64,000 nt of DNA from Tomocerus qinae (GCA_020055645.1 CM034546.1:32240001-32304000); one strand, 5' to 3'. Counted from the stretch's first letter, positions 49,961 to 63,782 are shown. The notes: generated by a model from the sequence alone, not told the origin. Numbers and translations: made by a program.

Positions 49961-51279
49961 ATGAAGTTTTCGGTATTACAATATATCAAATTTGTGGTCA
50001 TTTGTGGCAGTTTGAGGCAAATAAATGGAGTTGAAATAGGGTCTTGTGCCGACAGTAAGTATATAATATCAAGTTGGAAATGATATATTTTATAATAAAA
50101 CTGTCCTCATTGTTTACTAATATTACGTCAATAAATACTACTTTTTATAGAATGTCTTTTGAGGCTGAGATAAAAAATAAAGATAAGTGTGACAAAATGT
50201 CTTCTGACTCGTTGATGTTTTATTACGACCCTAAAACCGACTCTTGCCTCTCGTCCAAATGTTTGTACGACTTTGACCTGTATTTCAAAACGGATAAAGA
50301 ATGTACCGCCAAATGTAGCAGCTGTGGCCGACTTTGGAAAAAATACAAGCCTGAAGGTATGAATAATTATATGGTGGCACCTTTACGCCCATGTAGAGTG
50401 ACAGGTATTCCTTAGCTTCTAACACTTAAATCAAATAAATCATTACGAAGCAGAAATGTTTTAATAGCAAAATAAGTTTACCAAGGCATGACTACCTGAT
50501 CTGTGAAATCTGACGAACATTTAAAAAGGCTTAGAAATGTAATTTAATCTTTAAGTAAGCTTTGTCAATCGAGCAATATTTTGTTATTTTATGTTCAATC
50601 GAACGAGTTGGGACAATTTTCGTTATCTGCCGACTTTCACAGCTTTTCGTTTACTTGCCCGTGTCAGGCGATGATTACAACTTGTTTCTGACAGCCAGCA
50701 GACCAGTTTTCTGACATTTGTACACCAGCCATAAGTCAAAAGCCATGATATTTTAACTCTCTACCAAAAGAGCTAACCAAGGATATTGGACTATCCGTGA
50801 TTAGGGGGTTTATTTTTAATTTATTGAAATCATTTTTCTAATAAATAATGAAATTTTACTACTGTGTCTTAAGGCTACCCCTAACTTATAAGGTCAATAG
50901 CAAATAAATGCTTTCTTTCTCTTCCGTTTTCTTATGTTTTTCTTAGATAGATACTGCAAATACTTTTCATATATAAATACATGCACGTACACGCAGTAAT
51001 TGAAATAAAAAATATTTTAATAAAAACAGTTAATAAAATATATATTATTAATTTTTGACAGACAACTGCTTAAAACGTGTTCAAATCCAAGCATTCCGCT
51101 CAGAGTCATCTCCTCCAGCAACTAATCCTACAAATATTTGGACGTTTGATAGAGACATTGGAAAATGCGTCGAGAATAATATTTACCATAGTATGTTAAA
51201 GAAAGATTGGTACGTCGAAGAAGGATTCGTAGCAGAGTTGACTAAAGATGAGTGTGAAAAGAAATGCCCACCCATATAA
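49961..51279 (+). pseudogene. Gene A9: Kunitz-like gene with four-T exon 2 frameshift
   Basis: Exons 49961-50054, 50151-50404, 51062-51279. Same one-base T-run deletion as A3 and A7; otherwise coding-intact with Glu180 in exon 3. The identical lesion in three non-adjacent copies suggests either spread by conversion or a shared homopolymer artefact. Confidence 0.7.
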
Positions 51280-51793
51280 CCCATTGAATTGGCTGATCTA
51301 CAACCTCTAATACTGCTTGCGTCAATGATGTTTTGCTTATTTTAATTTAAAGTATGTTTCAATTTCACATTTGTACACCTGTTATGACAAATGTATAGTT
51401 TTGTGGAACAAATAAAAACACAAGTTAACTGAGTCATGTACAAATATTTATTTGCATTCTTTATTTCACAAGTTTGTGTAACTACAAATTTTGAAATGAC
51501 CAAGTCCATTAATCGTAAACATTTAGAGGTTTAAGCTTAAGATTACGAGATTAATAATTGATTGACCCGCAAGACCCCATTATTTTATTTTCAAAGAATT
51601 TAAATTTATTTATTTGAATGCATAGTTTAGAGCTTTTAAGCATTTTAAAATATAGTTTTGCCTATTATAGCTATTATCTATAATTGGTATATAGCCTATA
51701 TGAATCTACTTTCTATCTACCACTGTCCACCAAACCATATTTCACACAGATTCCTTTACTTTTACTCAGATTATGAGCTTCCATGACGACTTG

Positions 51794-51890
51794 TCACTCG
51801 TGTTCTACAAGTCTACAATTTGGGGGCGATCCTTTGTAACCCTTTTTGCATTTGCAGTAAGAATTGTCCTCACAAATCTCCGAACTTATT
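51794..51890 (-). CDS. Exon C9: EGF/TIL-like terminal exon
   Basis: 97-bp frame, acceptor and stop intact, residues as in C1. Confidence 0.5.
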
Positions 51891-52024
51891 CTGCAAACTA
51901 GAAATCAAAAACTAGTTTAGTCATTAATGAAATCAGCAGATCCGGACTAGTAAAGACATGGGAATCATTCGAGTCGATTCTATAAATTGTAACGGAGTAA
52001 AGAAATGTGATAAGAAATGTAGGA

Positions 52025-52301
52025 TTATTTACATTTTGTACCACACAAACATTTGCCGTTGAAGCAAATGACAGGATTTTGTTCCCGGCTTTTTAAGTGG
52101 TTTAACGATGTCAGTGCCTGAAACTCATTGTCAGTTCCCAATCCTATAAAATATAATTTTTGAAATTAAAGATTGGATGAATTTTAAAAGCTAAAAAGTC
52201 GTTAAGATATTCAGACAAAAATATAGGTTACCTGTACTTTCCGTTTCCAAAATGGGAAAAGCTAAAATGATGAGTGCACAAGTAGAGACTAAAAACTTCA
52301 T
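52025..52301 (-). CDS. Gene B9: secreted four-cysteine peptide
   Basis: Exons 52301-52232 and 52143-52025, protein as B2; all splice sites intact. Confidence 0.7.
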
Positions 52302-53981
52302 TTTTTCCCAATTTTTTTGTGCTCCGCTAACTGAATGGTTTCAACTGAAAGTTAATCCAAATTAAAAGGATTTGAACGATGTGGTATAAATAATGATGAT
52401 TTTTGTCGAGAAGAATGACTTATATACTGACAAAGTTTGCAAAAGAAACGTAAATAAAATAATCACATTCACTTATTATCACAAAATGATGGTTAAAATC
52501 GTTATGCGTACATAAAATTTGTAAAACATATGTTTCATCCAGGAATTTAATTTTGCAATCTTCTTTGGTAATGACATTTAGCTGTACGGCAACTCAATGT
52601 TTTACTACTTGAAGCGATTGGAAAATGTTGCTAAAGTTTATTGGCACGTGTCCACCTGCCCATAATATGGATCTCCATACTTACTTGAAACATATTTTTC
52701 GGGTTGCCAATGTATTCTGAAAAGAGTTTTATGACATTTTTGTCATATTACTATATTGCAGGCTACATATTGTATAACATATATAAGTAATTGAATAACA
52801 AGATTTTAGTGCCCCTTGTGTAAAGTATATTGTGTAGATTATGTATTTATTCTCCTATTTCTGTGATATTCTTGCATGAAATACATACATACTTGATAAG
52901 CAATATGCACACATTCAATGTGTATAATTCTCATATTATATATTATGTATCTTAACACTGCCGTGGTCCAACCCTTGCTTTTTAATAATACGGTTGTCAA
53001 AAGCACACAGCAGTCTAAATAATTTAAAAAAGATTGGTATTACAGACTTTTTGTTTTCATTAATTTATGACAAGTTACAACGGTATTTTATGCTATTTCC
53101 TGTTCATATGCATTAAATATCAGCAAATGTGATCACTTTCTTGTTCCCATGACACAGACAACGTTATTGATCGGCTAAGAATTCCATAATTTGGCAGGCA
53201 ATATTTTTACATTTTTTACTAATTGAAAAGTTTAGTAAATATGAATCTACATACTTTGGAAAACCTACCCCTATATATATTATTACGGTTACAGGCTTTC
53301 CTATATTTTTAACATAATTTAAACAGTACTCTAGAAAATTGTTTTTTATTCCAATTATATTTTGTTTACATCTATTAAATTAAAACGCCATCAACTGTAA
53401 AATTATTAGTAATTAAGGTCGATTAGCCTATTTTTGATGCGACATGGAGCCGAAAATGACTATTTTTGCAGAGACATACCAACAATTGTATTATGTGTCC
53501 TTAATTGAAAAGGTGCATAAAAGGTTTAGTAGTCACTGCAGTCTATTTAATAGTAAGACATTGTGCTTTAACATTTTAAAGAGTGAAAACAGAATTTAAA
53601 TGTCGGACGAATTTTCTATGTTGGCCATTGTGTTGGAATACGTTGTCAACTTATTTATTTTTGTATTTGAAGTATTTAGAGCAGTTTATCTTCTCTGTAT
53701 GTGAATACTATTTCTGTCTGTCCGACCGGATATCCTTGTGTAACTTTTAAACGGTTTGTGTTGGGTACTTCAAATGTTCGAGGAACAATATAGAAGTAAA
53801 AAAAGGAATAATGAGTGTTAGTTAATGGGCAACATCTGTCAATATATCTGACCGGGGGAGTGATCCAAATTTAGCTAAAAAATGACTGTAACTTTGTCTA
53901 TTTACATCGTATCAACTCGCGAAATACCTATAGGTCAATGAGCACTATACCAAAATGGTTAGAATCTTTAACTGATAAAGG

Positions 53982-54975
53982 ACGCTCTGTCGACTGGGTG
54001 CGGCTCAACCTGAGCGGCTGCTTTATTCATATAATTTCCAAGTTGTCAAGTTCCGTTGTTACTATCTCGGAAACTACTAAACGTAGATATATATTGGAAA
54101 TTAGCATCACCGGAAAGCTAGAAATGTCAGCGGTGATGTATCCCATATCTAGGATTGTCATCAAATGCTGAGGTCAAAATTTCCATTTTACCCCTTTTTG
54201 AACATTTTTTAAACAGATTGAGCAAAACGGGAACCAGTTTTTTCATAGAATGGTGGTAGGCATGTCCCACTACACCATCCTGAAAACCATTTGGCTGGAT
54301 CGAGTTGCAATAAAAGGTGTAACTACTCAAACTATACCGAGCCCGTGATCAATGAATGTCATGAGAAAGATTTCAAGACAGATACGTTTTTATACATAGG
54401 CTAGTGTGTGGCCGAGTGCGAGTGAATTACATGGATGATAATTTTTATTTTCCAATTCATTTGAAACCCTCAAATCAGCATGATTTCTGTGCCGAAACTA
54501 ACGGCAGATAAATATTTTATTTTTTCCTGCTCATTTTGTTAAAAATGAAACCAAATTGCCATTTTTTGAATTTCACACAACTGGAAAAAAACTTAACTTG
54601 TGAAATTATAGAAACTGAAGTTTGAGTAGTTACATCTTTCCGTTGCAACTCGATCCAGCCAAATGATTTTCAGGATAGTGTAGTGGGAAATGCCTACCAA
54701 AATTCTATGAAAATACTGGCTGCCCGGTTTTGCACAATTTGTTTTAAAAAATGTTCAAAAAGGGGTAAAATGAAAATTTTGACCTCGGCATTTTATTGCA
54801 ACCCTAGTCGTGCCATACATTAACGAAAAGCTGACAATTTAAGCTTTCTGTTGGTGCTAATTTCACATTTATACGTTCAGTGATTTCCGAGTTGGTAACA
54901 AGGTAACTTGACAACTTGGAAACCATCAATAAGGCAGCCGCTCACGTTGTTGAGCCGCATCTAGGCCACAGTAGG
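53982..54975. repeat. Foldback of unit 10
   Basis: Left arm about 53982-54332, right arm about 54620-54975. The left arm is the most diverged among the four L units (for example ATGGTGGTAGG and CGAGTTGCAATAAAAGG). In part it is closer to the right arm, as gene conversion between arms would produce. Confidence 0.8.
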
Positions 54976-55999
54976 GGGCGTTGAAATTCGTTAAATCTTC
55001 AGCTTAATTCATTATACAAAGTTTTCAATAAATTTTTGGGCAGCAAATAGGTTTTGGAACATTTCTAAGTCTATATGTTAGAGTTAATCCTTGGTAGGTA
55101 AAGTTGTAGTTTTAAAAACAGAAAATACTAACTTGTTTTATTTTCCGTCTTGTCAAGGCTTAATATTATTGCATTGGAATGTACCTATGTAGACATTCCA
55201 TTTTCATAAATAAAGGATAATTTCATCGATTTCGTTTTAATCGAACCATTAAACACAATAACCAATAAACACAAATTTAAAATAATAACTCTTGAGACTG
55301 CAGCAATTTGTGGTGAAATAAATTGGCATGCTTAGAACGCAGACAATTAACAATCAAATTCGTCCAAGGGATAAATGTGGTGCCGTGTAAAATGAAAAAT
55401 GTCGTCCTTGAAACATTTTTTAAAAGTCAAAGCCAGTATTTACTTCAAGTCGATGTTAAAATATACCCTTGGAAGCTGAAAAAATTGTCAGCCTTTTAGA
55501 CTAAGATGCCATATGCATACATTTAATTAACGTAATTAGAGACATACTATTGGTTTCAAAATGTGTCAGCAAGTAGCCCAAAGATTATTTTTTGGTAAAT
55601 TGGCAAAACGTTTGCATAAAATATTGGCCGGAAATATTCTCCTGATGTTTAGTTCATTATGTAATTGGTGAATGCATTATAATATTAATAAGTAATCAAA
55701 AACACAACAGCTTTGTATGGCCGTGAATTTACTATATTCAGGGAATGGGGGATTTTGGAGTCGGTATTTCTTTGTCAAAATGTCTTTTAACTGACCCTGT
55801 ACGCAGTCATTACTATCGTTGTTTTCGTTTACCAAAGCCATTGTTTTGAAATTATTTGCTTAATAGTCCTTATAAAAGCAACTAGCCAAAGAAATTACAG
55901 GGCACAAACTAAACTCATATTGACGGATTGCTATTGAAAATAAAAACCTTGCGAACAAAGAAAACTTTTTTGATCACAACTAACTGATTAAATTCCAAA

Positions 56000-57319
56000 A
56001 TGAAGTTTTCGGTATTACAATATATCAAATTTGTGGTCATTTGTGGCAGTTTGAGGCAAATAAATGGAGTTGAAATAGGGTCTTGTGCCGACAGTAAGTA
56101 TATAATATCAAGTTGGAAATGATATATTTTATAATAAAACTGTCCTCATTGTTTACTAATATTACGTCAATAAATACTACTTTTTATAGAATGTCTTTTT
56201 GAGGCTGAGATAAAAAATAAAGATAAGTGTGACAAAATGTCTTCTGACTCGTTGATGTTTTATTACGACCCTAAAACCGACTCTTGCCTCTCGTCCAAAT
56301 GTTTGTACGACTTTGACCTGTATTTCAAAACGGATAAAGAATGTACCGCCAAATGTAGCAGCTGTGGCCGACTTTGGAAAAAATACAAGCCTGAAGGTAT
56401 GAATAATTATATGGTGGCACCTTTACGCCCATGTAGAGTGACAGGTATTCCTTAGCTTCTAACACTTAAATCAAATAAATCATTACGAAGCAGAAATGTT
56501 TTAATAGCAAAATAAGTTTACCAAGGCATGACTACCTGATCTGTGAAATCTGACGAACATTTAAAAAGGCTTAGAAATGTAATTTAATCTTTAAGTAAGC
56601 TTTGTCAATCGAGCAATATTTTGTTATTTTATGTTCAATCGAACGAGTTGGGACAATTTTCGTTATCTGCCGACTTTCACAGCTTTTCGTTTACTTGCCC
56701 GTGTCAGGCGATGATTACAACTTGTTTCTGACAGCCAGCAGACCAGTTTTCTGACATTTGTACACCAGCCATAAGTCAAAAGCCATGATATTTTAACTCT
56801 CTACCAAAAGAGCTAACCAAGGATATTGGACTATCCGTGATTAGGGGGTTTATTTTTAATTTATTGAAATCATTTTTCTAATAAATAATGAAATTTTACT
56901 ACTGTGTCTTAAGGCTACCCCTAACTTATAAGGTCAATAGCAAATAAATGCTTTCTTTCTCTTCCGTTTTCTTATGTTTTTCTTAGATAGATACTGCAAA
57001 TACTTTTCATATATAAATACATACACGTACACGCAGTAATTGAAATAAAAAATATTTTAATAAAAACAGTTAATAAAATATATATTATTAATTTTTGACA
57101 GACAACTGCTTAAAACGTGTTCAAATCCAAGCATTCCGCTCAGAGTCATCTCCTCCAGCAACTAATCCTACAAATATTTGGACGTTTGATAGAGACATTG
57201 GAAAATGCGTCGAGAAAAATATTTACCATAGTATGTTAAAGAAAGATTGGTACGTCGAAGAAGGATTCGTAGCAGAGTTGACTAAAGATGGGTGTGAAAA
57301 GAAATGCCCACCCATATAA
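56000..57319 (+). CDS. Gene A10: secreted two-domain Kunitz-like protein, Lys155 form
   Basis: Exons 56000-56093, 56190-56444, 57102-57319; intact. Exon 3 carries VEKN (Lys155) with Gly180 and intron marker CATACACG, the same combination as A5, although A10's signal peptide has the common Phe11. Confidence 0.8.
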
Positions 57320-57834
57320 CCCATTGAATTGGCTGATCTACAACCTCTAATACTGCTTGCGTCAATGATGTTTTGCTTATTTTAATTTAAAGTATGTTTC
57401 AATTTCACATTTGTACACCTGTTATGACAAATGTATAGTTTTGTGGAACAAATAAAAACACAAGTTAACTGAGTCATGTACAAATATTTATTTGCATTCT
57501 TTATTTCACAAGTTTGTGTAACTACAAATTTTGAAATGACCAAGTCCATTAATCGTAAACATTTAGAGGTTTAAGCTTAAGATTACGAGATTAATAATTG
57601 ATTGACCCGCAAGACCCCATTATTTTATTTTCAAAGAATTTAAATTTATTTATTTGAATGCATAGTTTAGAGCTTTTAAGCATTTTTAAAATATAGTTTT
57701 GCCTATTATAGCTATTATCTATAATTGGTATATAGCCTATATGAATCTACTTTCTATCTACCACTGTCCACCAAACCATATTTCACACAGATTCCTTTAC
57801 TTTTACTCAGATTATGAGCTTCCATGACGACTTG

Positions 57835-57931
57835 TCACTCGTGTTCTACAAGTCTACAATTTGGGGGCGATCCTTTGTAACCCTTTTTGCATTTGCAGTA
57901 AGAATTGTCCTCACAAATCTCCGAACTTATT
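57835..57931 (-). CDS. Exon C10: EGF/TIL-like terminal exon
   Basis: 97-bp frame, acceptor and stop intact, residues as in C1. Confidence 0.5.
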
Positions 57932-58065
57932 CTGCAAACTAGAAATCAAAAACTAGTTTAGTCATTAATGAAATCAGCAGATCCGGACTAGTAAAGACAT
58001 GGGAATCATTCGAGTCGATTCTATAAATTGTAACGGAGTAAAGAAATGTGATAAGAAATGTAGGA

Positions 58066-58342
58066 TTATTTACATTTTGTACCACACAAACATTTGCCGT
58101 TGAAGCAAATGACAGGATTTTGTTCCCGGCTTTTTAAGTGGTTTAACGATGTCAGTGCCTGAAACTCATTGTCAGTTCCCAATCCTATAAAATATAATTT
58201 TTGAAATTAAAGATTGGATGAATTTTAAAAGCTAAAAAGTCGTTAAGATATTCAGACAAAAATATAGGTTACCTGTACTTTCCGTTTCCAAAATGGGAAA
58301 AGCTAAAATGATGAGTGCACAAGTAGAGACTAAAAACTTCAT
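58066..58342 (-). CDS. Gene B10: secreted four-cysteine peptide
   Basis: Exons 58342-58273 and 58184-58066, protein as B2; all splice sites intact. Confidence 0.7.
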
Positions 58343-61300
58343 TTTTTCCCAATTTTTTTGTGCTCCGCTAACTGAATGGTTTCAACTGAAAGTTAATCCA
58401 AATTAAAAGGATTTGAACGATGTGGTATAAATAATGATGATTTTTGTCGAGAAGAATGACTTATATACTGACAAAGTTTGCAAAAGAAACGTAAATAAAA
58501 TAATCACATTCACTTATTATCACAAAATGATGGTTAAAATCGTTATGCGTACATAAAATTTGTAAAACATATGTTTCATCCAGGAATTTAATTTTGCAAT
58601 CTTCTTTGGTAATGACATTTAGCTGTACGGCAACTCAATGTTTTACTACTTGAAGCGATTGGAAAATGTTGCTAAAGTTTATTGGCACGTGTCCACCTGC
58701 CCATAATATGGATCTCCATACTTACTTGAAACATATTTTTCGGGTTGCCAATGTATTCTGAAAAGAGTTTTATGACATTTTTGTCATATTACTATATTGC
58801 AGGCTACATATTGTATAACATATATAAGTAATTGAATAACAAGATTTTAGTGCCCCTTGTGTAAAGTATATTGTGTAGATTATGTATTTATTCTCCTATT
58901 TCTGTGATATTCTTGCATGAAATACATACATACTTGATAAGCAATATGCACACATTCAATGTGTATAATTCTCATATTATATATTATGTATCTTAACACT
59001 GCCGTGGTCCAACCCTTGCTTTTTAATAATACGGTTGTCAAAAGCACACAGCAGTCTAAATAATTTAAAAAAGATTGGTATTACAGACTTTTTGTTTTCA
59101 TTAATTTATGACAAGTTACAACGGTATTTTATGCTATTTCCTGTTCATATGCATTAAATATCAGCAAATGTGATCACTTTCTTGTTCCCATGACACAGAC
59201 AACGTTATTGATCGGCTAAGAATTCCATAATTTGGCAGGCAATATTTTTACATTTTTACTAATTGAAAAGTTTAGTAAATATGAATCTACATACTTTGGA
59301 AAACCTACCCCTATATATATTATTACGGTTACAGGCTTTCCTATATTTTTAACATTATTTCAACTATACCCTAGAAAAATTGTTTTTTATTCCAATTATA
59401 TTTTGTTTACATCTATTAAACTAAAACGCCATCAACTGTAAAATTATTTGTAATTAAGGTCGATTAGCCTATTTTTGATGCGACATGGAGCCGAAAATGA
59501 CTATTTTTGACTAGACATACCAACAATTGTATTACGTGTCCTTAATTGAAAAGGTGCATAAAAAGGTTTAGTAGTCACTGCAGCCTATTTAATAGTAAGA
59601 CATTGTGCTTTAACATTTTAAAGAGTGAAAACAGAATTTAAATGTCGGACGAATTTTCTATGTTGGCCATTGTGTTGGAATACGTTGTCAACTTATTTAT
59701 TTTTGTATTTGAAGTATTTAGAGCAGTTTATCTTCTCTGTATGTGAATACTATTTCTGTCTGTCCGACCGATATCCTCGTGTAACTTTTTTAAACGGTTT
59801 GTGTTGGGTACTTCAAATGTTCGAGGAACAATATAGAAGTAAAAAAAGGAATAATGAGTGTTAGTTAATGGGCAACATCTGTCAATATATCTGACCGGGG
59901 GAGTGATCCAAATTTAGCTAAAAAATGACTGTAACTTTGTCTATTTACATCGTATCAACTCGCGAAATACCTATAGGTCAATGAGCACTATCAAATAGGT
60001 TAGAATCATCAACTAATATCAATCGAGTTGCAATCAAAAGGTGTAGCTACTCAAACTATACCGAGCCCGTGATCTATGACTGTCATGAATTAGAAAGATT
60101 CCAAGACAGATACGTTTTTATACATAGGCTAGCGTGTGGCCGAGTGCGAGTGAATTACATGGATGATAATTTTTATTTCCCAATTCATTTGAAACTCTCA
60201 AATCAGCATGATTTCTGTGCTGAAGCTAACGGTAGATAAATATTTTATTTTTTCCTGCTAATTTTGTTAAAAATGAAACCAAATTGCCATTTTTTGAATT
60301 TCACACAACTGGAAAAAAACTTAACTTGTGAAATTATAGAAACTGAAGTTTGAGTAGTTACATCTTTCCGTTGCAACTCGATCCAGCCAAATGATTTTCA
60401 GGATAGTGTAGTGGGAAATGCCTACCAAAATTCTATGAAAATACTGGCTGCCCGGTTTTGCACAATTTGTTTTAAAAAATGTTCAAAAAGGGGTAAAATG
60501 AAAATTTTGACCTCGGCATTTTATTGCAACCCTAGTCGTGCCATACATTAACGAAAAGCTGACAATTTAAGCTTTCTGTTGGTGCTAATTTCACATTTAT
60601 ACGTTCAGTGATTTCCGAGTTGGTAACAAGGTAACTTGACAACTTGGAAACCATCAATAAGGCAGCCGCTCACGTTGTTGAGCCGCATCTAGGCCACAGG
60701 GCGTTGAAATTCGTTAAATCTTCAGCTTAATTCATTATACAAAGTTTTCAATAAATTTTTGGGCAGCAAATAGGTTTTGGAACATTTCTAAGTCTATATG
60801 TTAGAGTTAATCCTTGGTAGGTAAAGTTGTAGTTTTAAAAACAGAAAATACTAACTTGTTTTATTTTCCGTCTTGTCAAGGCTTAATATTATTGCATTGG
60901 AATGTACCTATGTAGACATTCCATTTTCATAAATAAAGGATAATTTCATCGATTTCGTTTTAATCGAACCATTAAACACAATAACCAATAAACACAAATT
61001 TAAAATAATAACTCTTGAGACTGCAGCAATTTGTGGTGAAATAAATTGGCATGCTTAGAACGCAGACAATTAACAATCAAATTCGTCCAAGGGATAAATG
61101 TGGTGCCGTGTAAAATGAAAAATGTCGTCCTTGAAACATTTTTTAAAAGTCAAAGCCAGTATTTACTTCAAGTCGATGTTAAAATATACCCTTGGAAGCT
61201 GAAAAAATTGTCAGCCTTTTAGACTAAGATGCCATATGCATACATTTAATTAACGTAATTAGAGACATACTATTGGTTTCAAAATGTGTCAGCAAGTAGC

Positions 61301-61717
61301 AGATTATTTTTTGGTAAATTGGCAAAACTTTTGTATGAAATATTGGCCGGAAATATTCTCCTGATGTTTAGTTCATTATGTAATTGGTGAATGCATTATA
61401 ATATTAATAAGTAATCAAAAACACAACAGCTTTGTATGGCCGTGAATTTACTATATTCAGGGAATGGGGGATTTTGGAGTCGGTATTTCTTTGTCAAAAT
61501 GTCTTTTAACTGACCCTGTACGCAGTCATTACTATCGTTGTTTTCGTTTACCAAAGCCATTGTTTTGAAATTATTTGCTTAATAGTCCTTATAAAAGCAA
61601 CTAGCCAAAGAAATTACAGGGCACAAACTAAACTCATATTGACGGATTGCTATTGAAAATAAAAACCTTGCGAACAAAGAAAACTTTTTGATCACAACTA
61701 ACTGATTAAATTCCAAA

Positions 61718-63037
61718 ATGAAGTTTTCGGTATTACAATATATCAAATTTGTGGTCATTTGTGGCAGTTTGAGGCAAATAAATGGAGTTGAAATAGGGTC
61801 TTGTGCCGACAGTAAGTATATAATATCAAGTTGGAAATGATATATTTTATAATAAAACTGTCCTCATTGTTTACTAATATTACGTCAATAAATACTACTT
61901 TTTATAGAATGTCTTTTTGAGGCTGAGATAAAAAATAAAGATAAGTGTGACAAAATGTCTTCTGACTCGTTGATGTTTTATTACGACCCTAAAACCGACT
62001 CTTGCCTCTCGTCCAAATGTTTGTACGACTTTGACCTGTATTTCAAAACGGATAAAGAATGTACCGCCAAATGTAGCAGCTGTGGCCGACTTTGGAAAAA
62101 ATACAAGCCTGAAGGTATGAATAATTATATGGTGGCACCTTTACGCCCATGTAGAGTGACAGGTATTCCTTAGCTTCTAACACTTAAATCAAATAAATCA
62201 TTACGAAGCAGAAATGTTTTAATAGCAAAATAAGTTTACCAAGGCATGACTACCTGATCTGTGAAATCTGACGAACATTTAAAAAGGCTTAGAAATGTAA
62301 TTTAATCTTTAAGTAAGCTTTGTCAATCGAGCAATATTTTGTTATTTTATGTTCAATCGAACGAGTTGGGACAATTTTCGTTATCTGCCGACTTTCACAG
62401 CTTTTCGTTTACTTGCCCGTGTCAGGCGATGATTACAACTTGTTTCTGACAGCCAGCAGACCAGTTTTCTGACATTTGTACACCAGCCATAAGTCAAAAG
62501 CCATGATATTTTAACTCTCTACCAAAAGAGCTAACCAAGGATATTGGACTATCCGTGATTAGGGGGTTTATTTTTAATTTATTGAAATCATTTTTCTAAT
62601 AAATAATGAAATTTTACTACTGTGTCTTAAGGCTACCCCTAACTTATAAGGTCAATAGCAAATAAATGCTTTCTTTCTCTTCCGTTTTCTTATGTTTTTC
62701 TTAGATAGATACTGCAAATACTTTTCATATATAAATACATGCACGTACACGCAGTAATTGAAATAAAAAATATTTTAATAAAAACAGTTAATAAAATATA
62801 TATTATTAATTTTTGACAGACAACTGCTTAAAACGTGTTCAAATCCAAGCATTCCGCTCAGAGTCATCTCCTCCAGCAACTAATCCTACAAATATTTGGA
62901 CGTTTGATAGAGACATTGGAAAATGCGTCGAGAATAATATTTACCATAGTATGTTAAAGAAAGATTGGTACGTCGAAGAAGGATTCGTAGCAGAGTTGAC
63001 TAAAGATGAGTGTGAAAAGAAATGCCCACCCATATAA
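61718..63037 (+). CDS. Gene A11: secreted two-domain Kunitz-like protein, Glu180 form
   Basis: Exons 61718-61811, 61908-62162, 62820-63037; intact, protein as A6 and A8. The T-run about 30 bp upstream of the ATG is one base shorter than in A2, outside the coding region. Confidence 0.8.
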
Positions 63038-63551
63038 CCCATTGAATTGGCTGATCTACAACCTCTAATACTGCTTGCGTCAATGATGTTTTGCTTATTT
63101 TAATTTAAAGTATGTTTCAATTTCACATTTGTACACCTGTTATGACAAATGTATAGTTTTGTGGAACAAATAAAAACACAAGTTAACTGAGTCATGTACA
63201 AATATTTATTTGCATTCTTTATTTCACAAGTTTGTGTAACTACAAATTTTGAAATGACCAAGTCCATTAATCGTAAACATTTAGAGGTTTAAGCTTAGGA
63301 TTACGAGATTAATAATTGATTGACCCGCAAGACCCCATTATTTTATTTTCAAAGAATTTAAATTTATTTATTTGAATGCATAGTTTAGAGCTTTTAAGCA
63401 TTTTAAAATATAGTTTTGCCTATTATAGCTATTATCTATAATTGGTATATAGCCTATATGAATCTACTTTCTATCTACCACTGTCCACCAAACCATATTT
63501 CACACAGATTCCTTTACTTTTACTCAGATTATGAGCTTCCATGACGACTTG

Positions 63552-63648
63552 TCACTCGTGTTCTACAAGTCTACAATTTGGGGGCGATCCTTTGTAACCC
63601 TTTTTGCATTTGCAGTAAGAATTGTCCTCACAAATCTCCGAACTTATT
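63552..63648 (-). CDS. Exon C11: EGF/TIL-like terminal exon
   Basis: 97-bp frame, acceptor and stop intact, residues as in C1. Confidence 0.5.
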
Positions 63649-63782
63649 CTGCAAACTAGAAATCAAAAACTAGTTTAGTCATTAATGAAATCAGCAGATC
63701 CGGACTAGTAAAGACATGGGAATCATTCGAGTCGATTCTATAAATTGTAACGGAGTAAAGAAATGTGATAAGAAATGTAGGA

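Larger units (their letters stand above)
45565..51279 (+). repeat. Unit 9 (5715 bp, intermediate I spacer): C8, B8, A9
   Basis: The spacer retains the ~415-bp segment (about 47780-48210) but lacks the left foldback arm; the join reads CTATACCAAATAGGTTATAATC (about 48229-48250). It is therefore a step between L and S. The arm end is CACAGGGCG (about 48938), shared only with unit 11. Gene-free spacer about 46710-49831; a 63-codon minus frame inside it (47960-48151) has no support. Confidence 0.9.
51280..57319 (+). repeat. Unit 10 (6040 bp, L spacer): C9, B9, foldback, A10
   Basis: Full L spacer (about 52420-55870). The left part of the spacer up to about 53300 has the S/I-type sequence (GAATCTACATACTTTGG), then switches to L-type. 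The gene A flank switches from CCCAAAGATT...GTTTGCATAAAATATTGG to GAAATATTCTCC between 55610 and 55640. Both are internal breakpoints of exchange. Confidence 0.9.
57320..63037 (+). repeat. Unit 11 (5718 bp, intermediate I spacer): C10, B10, A11
   Basis: I form as in unit 9: the ~415-bp segment is kept (about 59530-59970) and the left arm is missing, joining at about 59988-60030. Frames of 69 and 79 codons here (59232-59441, 59625-59864) arise from single-base differences relative to other units and have no homologous open frame elsewhere in the array, so they are not genes. Gene-free spacer about 58470-61589. Confidence 0.9.

Noticed and set aside
54127..54330. 67-codon minus-strand frame
   Set aside because: Antisense of the foldback left arm in unit 10; no independent support.
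59232..59864. 69- and 79-codon plus-strand frames
   Set aside because: Depend on single-base differences in unit 11; homologous positions elsewhere are closed.
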